Assembly (NCBI RefSeq): GCF_040954835.1
Contig: NC_090700.1
Coordinates: 20,131,501-20,195,500 of the forward strand
Length of the DNA stretch: 64,000 nt
Source: Lepisosteus oculatus
Lineage: Eukaryota; Chordata; Actinopteri; Semionotiformes; Lepisosteidae
Reading direction: 5' to 3'
The notes under the pieces are model-generated. The model ran no database searches. It saw nothing but the letters and a program-made list of their open reading frames with translations, and had not been told where the DNA came from. Positions 36,199-48,581 of the stretch are shown one piece after another. A program made the translations under genes and the position numbers. Numbering within the stretch: position 1 is the first letter of the stretch; each line of letters begins with the position of its first letter.

Positions 36199-36256
36199 AG
36201 AACATAAGAAAGGCTCTAAACGACAAGAGGCCATTCAGAAAATCTAGCCTGTTGCG
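36199..36256 (-). mobile_element. CR1/Rex1-like LINE, extreme 3' end
   Basis: AAGAACATAAGAAAGGCTCT followed by CAAGAGGCCATTCAG is the complement of the LINE 3' end. It is a severe 5' truncation. Confidence 0.6.
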
Positions 36257-36754
36257 TAGTTAGACCCAGTGATCTTTGATCAGTTTGGTACATGTAATTT
36301 ATTCCACAACAAATATGGATTATGAATATGAACCTCATTTGAATTCAGATGGCACTTCATTGTGGTGATATTTGTTACTGGGTATTGTACAGACTGTAAA
36401 GCTGGCAATGGAAATTTTATCACCAAGTCAAATATTTGTGTAAAATGTGATTATAAATTGCCATTGGGTGGCAGACTCCCATGTTTTCGTTCTGTTGTTC
36501 TTTTGTAAATCAGAAGAGGTCATTAACAAATGTGTTCTAATATGCTGATTGAAAATAATACTGGGAATCCAATATCTTCTTCATTTGGAATATCTGCATC
36601 ATTTGCCTCATTTTTTGAAAGACATTTAAAGACATTATTCAGAAAAATAAAACAATTATGAAAGTTCAGTGTAATTCCTCTCCAGTCATCCTCTTCTGTC
36701 ACCCCAGCAAGTAGCAATGGGAACATTACAAACAAGAGGTGGACATTTAGCCAA

Positions 36755-36905
36755 GCAGGGCCTGTTTGGCAGCTGGTAACTAATTGACCTAAGGATTTCA
36801 TTCAGCCATTTCTTGAAAGAAGCCAGTACATCAGGATTGACTTTTGGGCGATTTCAGACCTTCACATGCTTGTTTGTAAAGAACTGCTTCCTCTTCACTT
36901 TGTAT
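36755..36905 (-). mobile_element. CR1/Rex1-like LINE, 3' fragment
   Basis: TCATTCAGCCATTTCTTGAA and AAGAACTGCTTCCTCTTCAC are complements of the 3'-end words of the family. The copy is decayed. Confidence 0.5.
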
Positions 36906-38556
36906 ATTTATATGTATTCCCTTTGTCTGCAGGTTTCATTATTCAATTGTTGTGTTTTAAATGCATCCCCGGAAATAACAGAGCAAAGCATAAATTCAGA
37001 CGAAATGTATTGATCCCACCCATATCACTAGCTGACAAATTCAGGGGGCAAAAAAATACTTTACAGAGAGAGGATTGATGACACTCTCACAGTTAGCTCT
37101 TTTCTTCTCCAGAGGTCCAGTTGGATACATTTCAGCAAAAAATACCTTGATATGGAAGTTTTGAATCTCCAAAATTTGTATATTGTTGAAACCAATTCGA
37201 AACCCCCCTTTTCATGTGAAGAGCTTGAAGCAAATGTACAAATTCTACTAAATGAAGATACTTGACCAGAAGCTAACTGGGGCATCTTTAGTTAGACAAG
37301 AGCTGATGTTAACAAAGGCAAACTTGCATTCTTTTACCATCCTTTCATTGAAGTCAGCTATTTTTGTTTTTTGTTGTTGTACAGATTTTACAGCAATTTT
37401 CTGTCACAGTTCGATTCACATCCATTCATTCATCAAACATACATTGGTCACAGTTGTGGCCCACCTGGTTCAGTTGCATGCCCAAACTGCTTCCCTGTTC
37501 AGCTGATTCTTTAATATTATGGAGAAAATCTGATGAGTCAATATTCAATTGATTCCTTCATGCATTATCCAATGAGTCGGTGCTCAGGTGATTTATTAAT
37601 GCCACCCATCAGTGAAAATATTCTTAGCCTTCCTGGATACAGCACATTTACTGGCACTGAAATTTGACAGCAAAACTGATGTCACACAACCAGCACAGAA
37701 AATAAGCACCCACATCTATTTCAGTTACTCAAGGGACAAATGGCACAGTGCATTTCCAATAGTTATCTGAACCCTTCTAGATACAGGCTAGCACTACCAG
37801 TCAATTGGCAACTCAGGTGGGATCATTAGAAGCCAGTTATAAATGGTTAATTAATTGTCAATTGCATAATAATTTCATCATCAATTGCATAGTCTCTTCA
37901 TATTGCTTATTTGCTGCTTGTTGCAGATTGTAATTGTCAGAGAATTTAAATTGAGTCAAATTTTAGTTGACTGAGTCAATTGATTATTATTGCTTGTGGA
38001 TTAAATTAAATATAGCAAAAAATACTCTTTCAAAACATACAGTAAATTCATAACAAAAACTTATATTGTAACTTAACTTAAAAAATATATTGTAAGCAGG
38101 TGAGGTAATTACACAAAAGTCACATTTTGTCGAACCAAAAACAGTTTATGAAATCTAAGATTATGTTTTGTACATTTTTTACTTTATATGTTCTTGCTGA
38201 TTTGTTGTTTGAAATTGAACAAGGCAGACTGACCCTTCATTTTTACTTTCCTTTGTTATCATATGTTCCATTTCATATATGTGAGTTTGGGAAAACATAG
38301 ACAATATTGATATTTTTGTTCCCCACTGGGATCGGCACACAGCAACCAGCAACTCAAAAGACGTCTCATAAGACCAGAATAGAATGAGTGACATTATCTA
38401 CCATGTTGAGAAGGAAGAAATATTGTCTGAGAAAACTTGGACAGGAATGAAACTAGATCACAAAACTTAACATCTAATATTTTTTTTAATTGTACCAAAG
38501 GATCTGTAATGGACTTCAACAGTCAGGATCTTGTTTTAATGTCTCATTTAAAAAAC

Positions 38557-38584
38557 GACCTACAGTAGAAGACCTACAGTAGAA
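38557..38584 (+). repeat. 14-bp perfect tandem duplication
   Basis: GACCTACAGTAGAA occurs twice in direct succession. It looks like a simple replication-slippage duplication. Confidence 0.8.
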
Positions 38585-39717
38585 ACCACAGTTGCCATTT
38601 TGTCCCACTAATTTAGAAATCCTTATCCCCAGGGAAGAGCATCACTAACACTACTTCCATTAACAAACTCCTCTTTCTTATGTGTTTGCCACCCAAATAA
38701 TGACAAAGACCAGTCTCGCAGGCTTCTGAGAGTTGACTAGGATTAGGTTCCAGCAAAGTATAGCAGTTGGATATGAAAGCTTTAGCTTGATTTTCATCTG
38801 TAAGCTTCAGAATATCTCATCCAAGACACACATGCTACGTGGCATGGTGGTATTGTATGGTGAACCAACGTCCTGAGGGAACCACCAAGCTTCTTTGAAA
38901 CTGAGATAGGTGTGTCCTCATCTTTTCATAGCCCTAAGTATACCACTCATGTAAGCAGGTCTGAATTTGCAAGGCAGTAATTTTAAGTGCACTTGCCTAG
39001 TAACGGTTTGTATTTTCACTTCTGATTTATTTCTTCATTTAATGGAATGATTAATTATCCATTATCCATGCTACAGAATTAAGGCAAACATAACCCCACC
39101 ACCACCAACACAGCCACACAGACTTACAAAGCACGGTACTGTATTGTTAGAAGAGAGCAAATATTTGCAGAGAATTTCACAAGGTACAGACAGTCAGCAG
39201 CAAATTTTATATTAATTAGTGTCGTTTTAAAATGCTACTGTTGAAGACTCTGAAATCTACTAGAAAAAGGCCAAACAAAGACGTATGGGTTTTGTTACCT
39301 GTTGTCACTACACAGTTGGGTTTACATGCAATGTTAACCTGTTCATGTCGATTTGCCAAGATTATGATCCATTCCTTACTTGAACTAACTGTCTCTCTAC
39401 GAGAGATGGGAATTAAAAAAAAATGACAGTGAAGAGAAAAAAAACGAATTCTCCAATATTCCCCTTTTGCAAAAGGCATGGATGTAGCTGAAAGGTGATT
39501 TGAAAAACTAAATAATAAAGTCAAATGCTCCCTTGTCCTCTTAATGTCCTCTGTGGGTGGATTAAAGAAGCAGTTGTACATAATCAGTCTTGCTGTTTAT
39601 TAATTTTCCCGGTATATGTCTAGCTATCTCTTCATACATATCAAGATACATACAGTACAACCTACAGTATTGTGGACTGGATGTCTAGGTGAATAATTAT
39701 CTGAAGTTATCTCCTTG

Positions 39718-39770
39718 TGGGGCGGCACAGTGGCACAGTGGTTAGCATTGTTGTCTTGCAGTGCTGGGAA
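39718..39770 (+). mobile_element. tRNA-derived SINE, head only
   Basis: GGGCGGCACAGTGGCACAGT then GGTTAGCATTG is the best-preserved head in the window, with an A-box fit TGGCACAGTGG. The copy stops after about 55 bases. Confidence 0.8.
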
Positions 39771-40498
39771 CCTTGTAGCACCAGTTCGAAAATTAATGAA
39801 TGAAAGGATGGATTATTGCCTTGTCTTTGAATATGTGAGTACGAGGTGCACATACGGAGGTAGCCAACAGGTGAGCTGGATCAGTATGGTAACCATGAGC
39901 AATGTTTGCCAGGAAGAAAGTTACTTTAGAGGAGAGGTGTAGCAGACAGCCCCATGAGAGTGGAGCTCAGGTATCAGAGAAGCACAGGTGTGCAACACCT
40001 GGGAGAGCTCATGTGCTCTGGACAAATGAATATAGGACTCCTCTGATATATAACTGTAAGTGCTACTGTGTGACAAAGTGTAGTTTTCTTTTGCTTGGCG
40101 CTGTGAGTTACAGGTACAGTACAAGGCTTGTCACTTGGCTGCTACATTTCCCCAATAACAGGTGCTGTAGAGACAAGGCCTATTATTTCACTTAGAATTA
40201 AGTGTCATTAAAGATTTCTAATAACTATTGTGTGCCTTAACCAAGCAGCCCGGTGTTGTCTGTATAATTGCACAGGAATATGGCTAAATAGACCCCTCTG
40301 AGAAGAGACATTGCAAAACTGCATCAGTACTGTACATTCAATGATATATAGCACAGGTGCAAGTCTCCAGGCTGGTTTCTTCCATAATTATCCATCACCA
40401 AAAGGAAGGTCGACCAACTGGGGATCTGTAGGGTGGTTACCAGAACGAAAGCCTGATAGTAACTCAGCCAATCACCAACTTCTGATGGTGTACTATAT

Positions 40499-40989
40499 AA
40501 ACCTGTCACGATATTAGTTCCCCCTCCTTAAGGGTGCTCCAGCCGTATCACTCAAGACTTTATTCTATGCACCTGCTCCCTATTCCCAGCCCACCTTTAA
40601 AGCCAGGCGCTGACGCTCTTCTGGGCTCTGCATCTGATTTCCATATCGTGCGAGTCCGGGACCTGGAAGCGCCTGGTCCCGTTAAGGTTTTAACCTCTGT
40701 TCCCATTCCTGTTCCCCGTCCGCCGGTTCCGACCCGGTCTTCGTGGTTTTAATTCCCTTGTTTTGATGGATCTCCTGGTTTTGGACTTACTCATGTGTTT
40801 TTGGATACTCTAAGGATTACTCTCTCGGATTGTTCGCCTCGGCCACACCTCCCCCGTGCACCAGTGCACCTTGGACATGCCCCCCCGTCTCTGCCCCATT
40901 TTCCTGCATGACGTTTCCCCAGTGTTTCCCCACTCCGTCGGACTGTGTCGTCTGCATAGGGTCCGGAAAGAACTGTTCGTTACAAAACC
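40499..40989. mobile_element. solo LTR (40504-40984) with 5-bp target duplication
   Basis: The element starts TGTCACG and ends CGTTACA, giving TG...CA ends and a near-perfect 7-base terminal inverted match. It is flanked on both sides by AAACC (40499-40503 and 40985-40989). The length is 481 bp and the composition is GC-richer than the flanks. There is no internal coding region or second LTR, so it is a solo LTR left by recombination. A 5-bp duplication suits Ty3/gypsy-type elements. The open frames at 40534-41102 are carried by the LTR and are not genes. The flanks and ends are seen; the superfamily is inferred. Confidence 0.75.
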
Positions 40990-41092
40990 TGACTTCTAAT
41001 CTCTGTCTATCTAAACTGGGAAACCTACTTCTACAACCACATGACTACAAGCAGTACAAGTCAGGACTCAAACTGTTCTCCAAGAAGCCAGA

Positions 41093-41117
41093 CAGAGAGT
41101 GAGAGGGAGAGAGAGTA
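41093..41117 (+). repeat. short GA-rich microsatellite
   Basis: A run of GAGAGTGAGAGGGAGAGAGA type sequence about 110 bp past the solo LTR. Confidence 0.6.
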
Positions 41118-44100
41118 AAGTACAGAATTCTGCCCAGGATATTCTTCCTGAAACAGAATCTTGTCTTTTCGAACCCATTGTTTTTTTTGTCTGATCAACA
41201 AATTAGACATTTGGAGTTTCTTTTTGTTGACTAGAGGTATATTCTGAACAAAAGCTATAGCTGGAACAAACCGAGTCCCCCCTTGTCCCTGTGGCTGGAC
41301 CTCAAGAAGACAAACTGTGTCCAGACTCTTTTTAAAGACCAAAGTCAACAAGATGCTACTTTGGCAGAATGGCCTGAGACGCAATACAAGGAGCTAGACA
41401 ACTGCCAGGCAAAATCTCTTTCTCTCTCTCCTCTGTTTGCATCAAAATCCTCCCAGCACAGAGAAACTGTCACAGACAAATCCAGCCCAGCTCTGTTTAC
41501 CAGTGCAAACTCATCAAAGACCTTTGGAAAATGGATCTTTGAATATAAATCTTCATTTTGAACAATCAGCTTTCGTATCGCAGCAGATCATTTCACAAAT
41601 ATATTATCTTTGTTGTTTGTCATGCATGTTTTGGTTATATCACTAAATTGTATATTGTATATCTAGAATCTCTGTGTGAGACTTAAAATATTATGTTTGA
41701 TTGGTTTCTAAAAGTTGTCAAGCACTCTCACAATTTCCTGTTACAATTTCTGATTGTTACAGCAAACTTAATCCCCTATCTCCTATACTGCTGAGCATAA
41801 AAACAACAGGGATTTGTTACTTGAAGACATTAACTGGGATTTTAAATGGTGGTTGACTGGACTAAAATCCTGGTCTGCTTGTTAACACTTGGTTCACAGT
41901 ACAGTATACAGTTTATGAAATTCTCAGATATATTATAATGATGTATCCATATTTTAAGCTACCAAAAACAAATAATACTGCAAAAACATACAATTAAAAA
42001 AGTGCCATGGTTGCATTTTTACTATGTGTACTGTTATTCCAATTCATTTATTTCTGTTGTTTTTAATTCTGTAAAGAAAGAAGTGATTACCTGAACTCAA
42101 CACTAGTCACTGTTACCCTCTCCTGCTTAGGTTAATAGTAAAATGTAGCCAAGGAACCTGCGGATTAACCTTGTGCTTTCACACTGATGCACAGTACAAA
42201 CTGGTACAAATTGTTTGGAAACACTATAAGGACATTAGTTCTGTTTAATTATCATTTAAATAATGTAAAGTCATTGTAGCATTGCTGCATATCTGTGGTG
42301 TTAAAGTCTTGGTATGGAACCTGCATGGCAACATTTCAATCTCCTTACAAAATAACAAACCACTTACATTTCCTGGGAAGCCAAATGAAGCATCACTTTG
42401 AAAGAATTCTTAGCTGTCAGAGATGAACCAGGCAGAAATGCTGAATACCATAAATAAGGCTTTATAAATGAAGATTTACTTTTGGAACACTTTAAAGTAT
42501 GTAGCCTAGCAGATGAATAACTAAATCTAAAGTCAGCAAGGAAACTGTGACCACTAAATAAATCAAAATCAAATCTATCACATTTCTTGTGTTGAAAATC
42601 AAGAAGAAAATGTCATTTTCTCAGATTAAAGTAAACTTTTTGTCTGGCTGATCCTTTCCAGACCAAGGTGGGAACAGCCACAGTGAAAGGCATTCCAAAA
42701 AAAAAAAACCTGGCTCATTAATCTTAAATTTCATGTACACCCCATGCCAAACATTTGCAGCCATGAGGGTAATATTGAACAGAGAACAGAGGGAGTCATA
42801 ATTTGTAGCTGTCATGCTAAAATGTCCTTTTCAAATTGTTTCAAATTGAGTCAAATTGTTTTAAAACAGAACGTAAAAATATCTTCTTACAACTGTAGTA
42901 AGAAACAGGTCCAAAAAGAATCAGCATTAAATAGGTATCCTGATATTTCACTGACTGTTGTTTTCTTTTAAGGGAAAAGGATAACCTTTAGGATCCGTTC
43001 ATATGATTGATGGATTGAATAAAAATGTATGCGATTATGACAAGTTGGTTAATCCTTTATGATTGTTGCCCTTGTAGACAAAGAAGATTTGTGAGGAAGA
43101 AAACCTCTGGGTTTTTGGTTTCTAGATAGATGTTTTCTGTTGTCTAATTGTTGGCTCCACTTATCACCAGAATTACTGGTGGAACTTCACCTTTTGAAAA
43201 GTGGGTTATATGATGGTATTGGCAAGATGGAATAAAAACATGAACCAGGAGGAGAAATATCTTTCTCACCAGGAAAGTGTCACACCAGGAGAAATAAATC
43301 AGTGTGGCAATTTTCTTTGAGCTTGAGCAGTCATCTCAGCAGACACCCTTTAAAGTACTAAGAAAAGTTCAATGCTATACATACATATACAACGTAATAC
43401 ACTCATGTGTACAACTGGACACACTCTTATAGATGCCGATATAGATTTATACTATGTTAAAATAATACTCAACTGTAGTTACTTTAGTCACATTATTGGA
43501 TGAAAATGAACAATAGTGAAAACAGAATTGTAAACACTAAACACTTTCTTCAAGATAGATATTGTACTATGTCAGATTGTGGTTTTGTAGTTGTAAAATG
43601 TAAATGAAGCAATGAAGAAATTAAAAAGCTTCATGATGATTTTTTCTCTTTTACTTTCATATGTTTTTATCATATGTTTTTAGATCACGTTTCAACACAG
43701 TTCTGGTGAACTACAGGAGCAAAGAGGAAGTTGTGTTTCCTAATTGTCATAATAGCAACACAAATTACCATGTGTTGGACTGAAGACGCACTGTAGGAAG
43801 CTGTGCAAACTTGACTGAGTGACTGTGCCACAGTTTAAGGAGCATGTAACAAAGTAGAAATGTTTGACATCCAGAGAAATATAATTGCAGGGGGTAAAAA
43901 AAAGGCGGAAAAAATCTGTCTCATTTCACTGCAGAAAACAGGAAAGAGACCTCTTGTATTGATTTTTAAACCTAAAAAATGACTCAAAGCTTTCAGTCAC
44001 ACATTCTCTTTTAAGGAAAGAAACAATAGATTTGCCTTTAGCACAAAATGGTCTAAGTTTTAGGTTTCATTTTCCAGAGAAAACCTGAATCCATGCTTTT

Positions 44101-44762
44101 TCATATAGAAGTAATAAAGAAAACCACCTTTACACATAGCATCAAACACACAGTGACAAGATCAATAGGAGCTGAATTTGGAAAACCCAGGTAGAGGCAG
44201 GAACATTACCAGATTAACGAGACAATATAATCACTTCCTGGTTCTGTATTTTATATTGTTTGCTCTTGACTGGGTTGGAAAATGAGGCTAAGAATTTCTA
44301 TGGAACTTGAAAGGAGATTATGCTTTAAATAATTAATTATGGTCAAAACGCTGTACACATCACATCTCATTCCACAGCTTTTACTTTTTTCTTTGCTGAA
44401 GATGACCTCCAGTGCCATTGGCCTTGGGGGTATTTGGAATGCACTTAAATAATCCATCCATTGTTTATTCACTTTACTTATCATTGGATATCATCTGGAG
44501 CAGTAGACAGCACAACATTCCCCATAAGGTTAAACCAGCTGACAAATGAAGTCTATACAAAATCAATTTCTGCATTATTTTAATTGTGTACATCTCATTT
44601 CTGAATTTGCTTAACATTGTTATGTTTGACTAGTAACAGACTACAGAATATTACACATATGCAAAACAAAATACAGTATGTCTTCCTTTACAATCTAATA
44701 TTTGACTAACATTCCTGAGAAGAAGGTCTTTAATAGCATTTTTTCTCATTCCTACTAAAACA

Positions 44763-44768
44763 TTTATT
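44763..44768 (-). terminator. probable poly(A) signal of mlnr
   Basis: AATAAA on the minus strand, about 200 bp after the mlnr stop codon. It is the first canonical hexamer downstream, giving a short 3' UTR. Confidence 0.5.
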
Positions 44769-44968
44769 GTGAGGTAAAAATGCCCATAGTTAATTTTGAC
44801 AAAACTCATAATAATTTTCATTTCTGACAAGAAGACACCTCAAATAGCATATTGACTATGTTCAGCTGGGCAGGGTGTGTAAGCAGCACAAGTCTTTCTA
44901 GCAAGTACCCCTGCCTTATCCCTGCTGCAAGCCATTCATCTTACTGTTGGCTCCACCATGCTGGTGGT

Positions 44969-45258
44969 CTAAACTCCAGTGAAGGTTTCAGTGCAGGCAG
45001 CAGTGTCCTCCCTGGTGGAGAAGGCCCTCTGACTGGACTGGCGACGGCGCAGAAGTCGGTGGGCCGCAGTCCTGTACTTCTTGGACATCAAGTTGTAGAG
45101 GATAGGGTTGATGGAGGCGCTGAGATAGAACAGCACCATGGAGACCATGTTAAAGTTCTGGCTGAGCTTGGCTGAGTAGTAATCATCCACATGTGTAAAG
45201 AGGTTCCTCCCAATGTGGAAAGGGAGCCAGCAGATTGCAAAAGCCAGGACCACAACAG
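44969..45258 (-). CDS. mlnr: motilin receptor, exon 2 (residues 240-335)
   Basis: This exon follows acceptor TTTTCCAG and continues the split Ala-240 codon (G from exon 1, CT here). It encodes the end of the third loop, TM6 with AFAICWLPFH (the C-W-x-P-F-H motif), TM7 with LSASINPILY (N-P-x-x-Y at 290-294), the S-K-K-Y-R start of helix 8 and a Ser/Arg-rich tail ending TETFTGV, then TAG. The two exons give 1008 bases, 335 residues and stop, a normal length for the GHSR/motilin receptor family. The TET piece resembles the human motilin receptor tail, and the tail lacks the ESSINT-type end of GHSR. A SINE lies only about 45 bp upstream of the acceptor. Confidence 0.95.
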
Positions 45259-45303
45259 CTGGAAAATCAAAAAAATAAAGTTGCTGTATTTTCATATACA
45301 GAT

Positions 45304-45612
45304 ATATCCATCCATTTTATAACCGCTTTATACAGAGTAGTTGGGGATCTGGGGCCTATCCAAGCAAGCAACAGGCCCAAGGCAGGATACACCCTGTATG
45401 GTACACTAGTCCATTGCATGGCACACACAGACACAAACACACACACTAACACCAGGGCCAATTTTCCCAGACAGCCAATTAACCTACCAGAATGTCTTTG
45501 GACTGGGGAAGAAAACTGGAGCACCTGGAGGAAACCCAACATAACACCGGGAGAACACACAAACTCCACACAGATAACACCCCAGGAATTTAACCCAGGG
45601 CCTCAGTACTGA
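45304..45612 (-). mobile_element. tRNA-derived SINE in the mlnr intron, near the splice acceptor
   Basis: The plus strand runs from tail (ATATCCATCCATTTTATAAC) through CAATTAACCTACCAGAATGT to near the head (CCCAGGGCCTCAGTACTG). It is nearly full length. Its tail end is about 45 bp from the exon 2 acceptor. Confidence 0.88.
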
Positions 45613-45983
45613 ATTGGTTATTGATTATTCCATTACAAGCCAATTCTTCTGAATCCTCAATAAAACCCAGCAGCAGCTCCAAGAAATTTGCATTAACTCT
45701 AGAAAATCTTTTATGTACACATTGAAGTTTCAAAGTGAGGAATTGATCAAAGGGAGGAAGAGAAACTTAGATATGTCAAAAATAATTTTGAGGCTGATCA
45801 AATGCTTTCAACAGAAGTGATGAACGCTTAATGTATGTTCTTCACATTAGCTTATTGCTACTTTATGTGAATAGAAAGTTGTGCATATTAACAATGCCTT
45901 TTATGTATACACACATATCCATTCATACATTTCAAGATTAACTGCTAGGCACAGAGAAAAAACATCCTCTAAACATAAATACA

Positions 45984-46274
45984 AGAGGGGCGGAGTGGTG
46001 GCTCTGTGGCTAAGGTTCTGCGCCCGTGGCTGGAAGGTTGCTGGTCCAAATTCCACAGCAGGCAGAGGAATCCTACTCTCTTGGGCCCCTGAGCAAGGCC
46101 CTTAATCCCAGCTTTCCCAGGGGTGCCGTATAAATGGCTGACCCTGCACTCTGACCCCAAGCTTCTCTCTCCCCATCTGTGTGCCTGTGAGTCTCATAAG
46201 GAGCAAGCTATACCTATGTGAAAAGACAAATTCCTAATGCAAGAAATTATACATGGCCAATAAAGTGATCTCTT
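45984..46274 (+). mobile_element. second tRNA-like SINE family in the mlnr intron
   Basis: The head GGGGCGGAGTGGTGGCTCTG then GGCTAAGGTTCTGCGC looks tRNA-like, and a B-box-like GGTCCAAATTCC follows. The body has CTGAGCAAGGCCCTTAATCC and CCGTATAAATGGCTGACCCT, and the 3' end is GGCCAATAAAGTGATCTCTT. This is a different family from the common SINE of the window and the only copy I find here. It lies antisense to mlnr. Confidence 0.75.
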
Positions 46275-48581
46275 AAGAGAGGCATCAGAGTGATGAGACA
46301 CACAATCAATGGCAATGCGAATGTTTAACCAACTGAGGGAAATAAAACCTCACTATGATCTACAAACTTACTGTAAATGTTGAACAAACAGAGAAACAAA
46401 AATAGAAATATAAGAGATTGAAAAAAGGCTTATAGGTAAAACAAACATTATAAAACATCTGGCACAATAAAAGAATGAATGATCCTACATGATGAAAGCA
46501 ACTGATGACAAAGCAATAAACTATTTGTCTTGCTTTTATGTTCTTCTAGTTGTCACACTTTGCATTTACAATGTCTTCTAAGTATCTGGCTATTCTGCTA
46601 AGAAAATCTTGACTTATTGCTTGGCTAAAACTACAAAGAAAAAAAATACAATCAGTATTTGCTTTCAGATTAATTAGTGGGCTGTTTACTTGGTCTGACA
46701 CTAGTTCTAGAAATATCAGCAGAAGTTGTTAGAAAAATAATGTTAAAATGCTTCTTTCAATGTGAAAATGAGATCGAAAAAAAATCACCTTGCAAAAACT
46801 GTTGTTTATTTCACTTGGTTAATCTGAATTCTTTAGAAACGCAGAACAGATAGTTCAGTGCACAGATTGACATTTCCATACAATTTTACAATTGATGAAG
46901 CAGTCTTGAGGATAGATAAAAGCTGATTTATGGCACTTCAAATTTGTGATAAACTATTATCTGTATTAGAGACAAACATCTCAATTCTAGCAGAACTTTC
47001 TGTTTTTCTAAGTCATTGTAATGAACAGATAAAGAAATATATTGTAACAACGACTATTTTTATTTTATTCTAGAGACTGCTGTACAAAAGGCCTGTTTAC
47101 ATCGTGTATATTGTGTATCTTATTATTTAACCTTTGATTTCTTTAATTTAAATCACAAAAACAAAAACAGAAAGAAATAAACCAACAGAAGTTTCAGAAC
47201 ATTTGTGTTTTTCAGGATTGCTGTAAACAATGATGTGAAAAAACACTGGTTCACTAGAACACTATTTTTTTGCCCAGTTAGGACAATTAATTTTCTCTGC
47301 ATGTTGTCTTTCTTAGTATCCGGGTCACAGATAAGTACAATAAAAAATGAAAAATAACTTAATCTGAGTCTTTAATGGGTCCTATATGCATCTAACAGAT
47401 ACATTTTAAATGCACTCTATCTGTGAGTTTTACATGAAACAGCTTTCAGTGATATGCTGTGTGTGTTTTTCCTAAGAGTAAGTGGTCACTATAAATTAAG
47501 GGAAAGGAAATGTTACATAGCTCTGGCTATTTTGCAGTTCTAGGAATCAAAGTTGTCCGAACAGGTTTTTTATTCCAATTTGTGTTCTTGAAGTCAAATT
47601 CAGAACCCTCCTAAGTGCTCATTAGTGGAGCACAGTGGAAACATTAAAGACAGCTGTGCTTTTCAGTGCTGTGAAATGGTGAGAGGCAATTAATATTAAT
47701 TCCTATTATTTATAGTGAATCCTTGTTCTTAAATAAAAAAAATATACAATTATTCTAAGCTTTCACTGGTTAGAGTTAGCTATGCTGATCTGATGATCCT
47801 AATAAGGACAGAACAGCTGTCCTTGAGGTCTCACTTTGTCTATATGTGATGGGGAATTAGAAATTAATTTAGACAGTTCAGATTTTCAGATTGCAAAAAT
47901 AAGATATTATCTCAGAATTCAATATCATCAACAGGTTAGCACAGAACATGTGCTATGTTTTTATTATCAAAAGAGTATAACAATTAGGCTGTCCATTCAC
48001 ATATAGGAGCTGGTGAAGAGTGTGATAAAATAAACTCTATAGGCAAGACAAACCATGCAAGTTTTTTCGCGCAGGAAAAAATAGTTGTAATACATGACAT
48101 TCTTTTATTTGCTTACTTCAGGAAGAGGGAAGAAGAAAAGTTATCTTTAAAAAAAAATGTTTTTCTGACCTTTATATGCTAACACAGTGCCAACATCAAT
48201 AAAGTTCATGTGATGAAAGACAAAACCATTAAAAAATATTACAATTATGTTTTTCTTAATTTAAGCAGATTACTTAATTACTACTATTTACTGTAGAGCA
48301 ACCCCACTTTGCACTGTGCAGAGACATGTTAAATACTGTCAACTCAAATTTCTTTTAAATTGACTCTGAAGAGCATGGGGAGTCAATTTGAGCTTTTGAA
48401 GACTCAGTCCAACCTCAACTTCAATTAACTTAACCTCTCTAAATTCCCCTGATTCCCAAGTCTGCAGCTCGTGAGGTTTTAAGTCACCAATATAATTTTT
48501 TTGTGTTGTGGCTCTCCAAATGGTCATAAATGACTGGACTGTGAAATGTGGTTGTAAACCAGTCAGAGCATCATAACTCAC

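Larger units (their letters stand above)
20800..44762. other. intergenic region between rcsd1-like and mlnr
   Basis: This 24-kb stretch lies between the rcsd1-like promoter and the mlnr poly(A) signal, a head-to-tail arrangement of two minus-strand genes. No protein-coding exon is recognised. It holds SINE copies (22.6, 25.8, 26.7, 28.2, 32.4 and 39.7 kb), LINE tails (25.5, 35.1, 36.2 and 36.8 kb), a foldback repeat (27.8 kb), a GC-rich patch with ETS-type sites (30.7-31.0 kb), a CTCF-type motif (34.07 kb) and a solo LTR (40.5 kb). I see nothing specific in the rest. Confidence 0.6.
45259..48581 (-). other. mlnr intron (3.3 kb)
   Basis: The donor is GTGAGT at 48581 downwards and the acceptor is CAG at 45261-45259. 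The intron follows TM5 and the third loop, the position expected in GHSR and motilin receptor genes. It contains two SINEs of different families at its 3' end. The remaining 2.3 kb (46.3-48.5 kb) is AT-rich with nothing recognised. Confidence 0.9.

Noticed and set aside
36461..36474. A further CTCF-type site (CCATTGGGTGGCAG)
   Set aside because: It differs from the core at two positions, one of them the strongly conserved A before the G run.
40534..41102. A coding gene suggested by two GC-rich plus-strand open frames
   Set aside because: They fall mostly within the solo LTR, are proline-rich from base bias, and show no recognisable domain or splice pattern.
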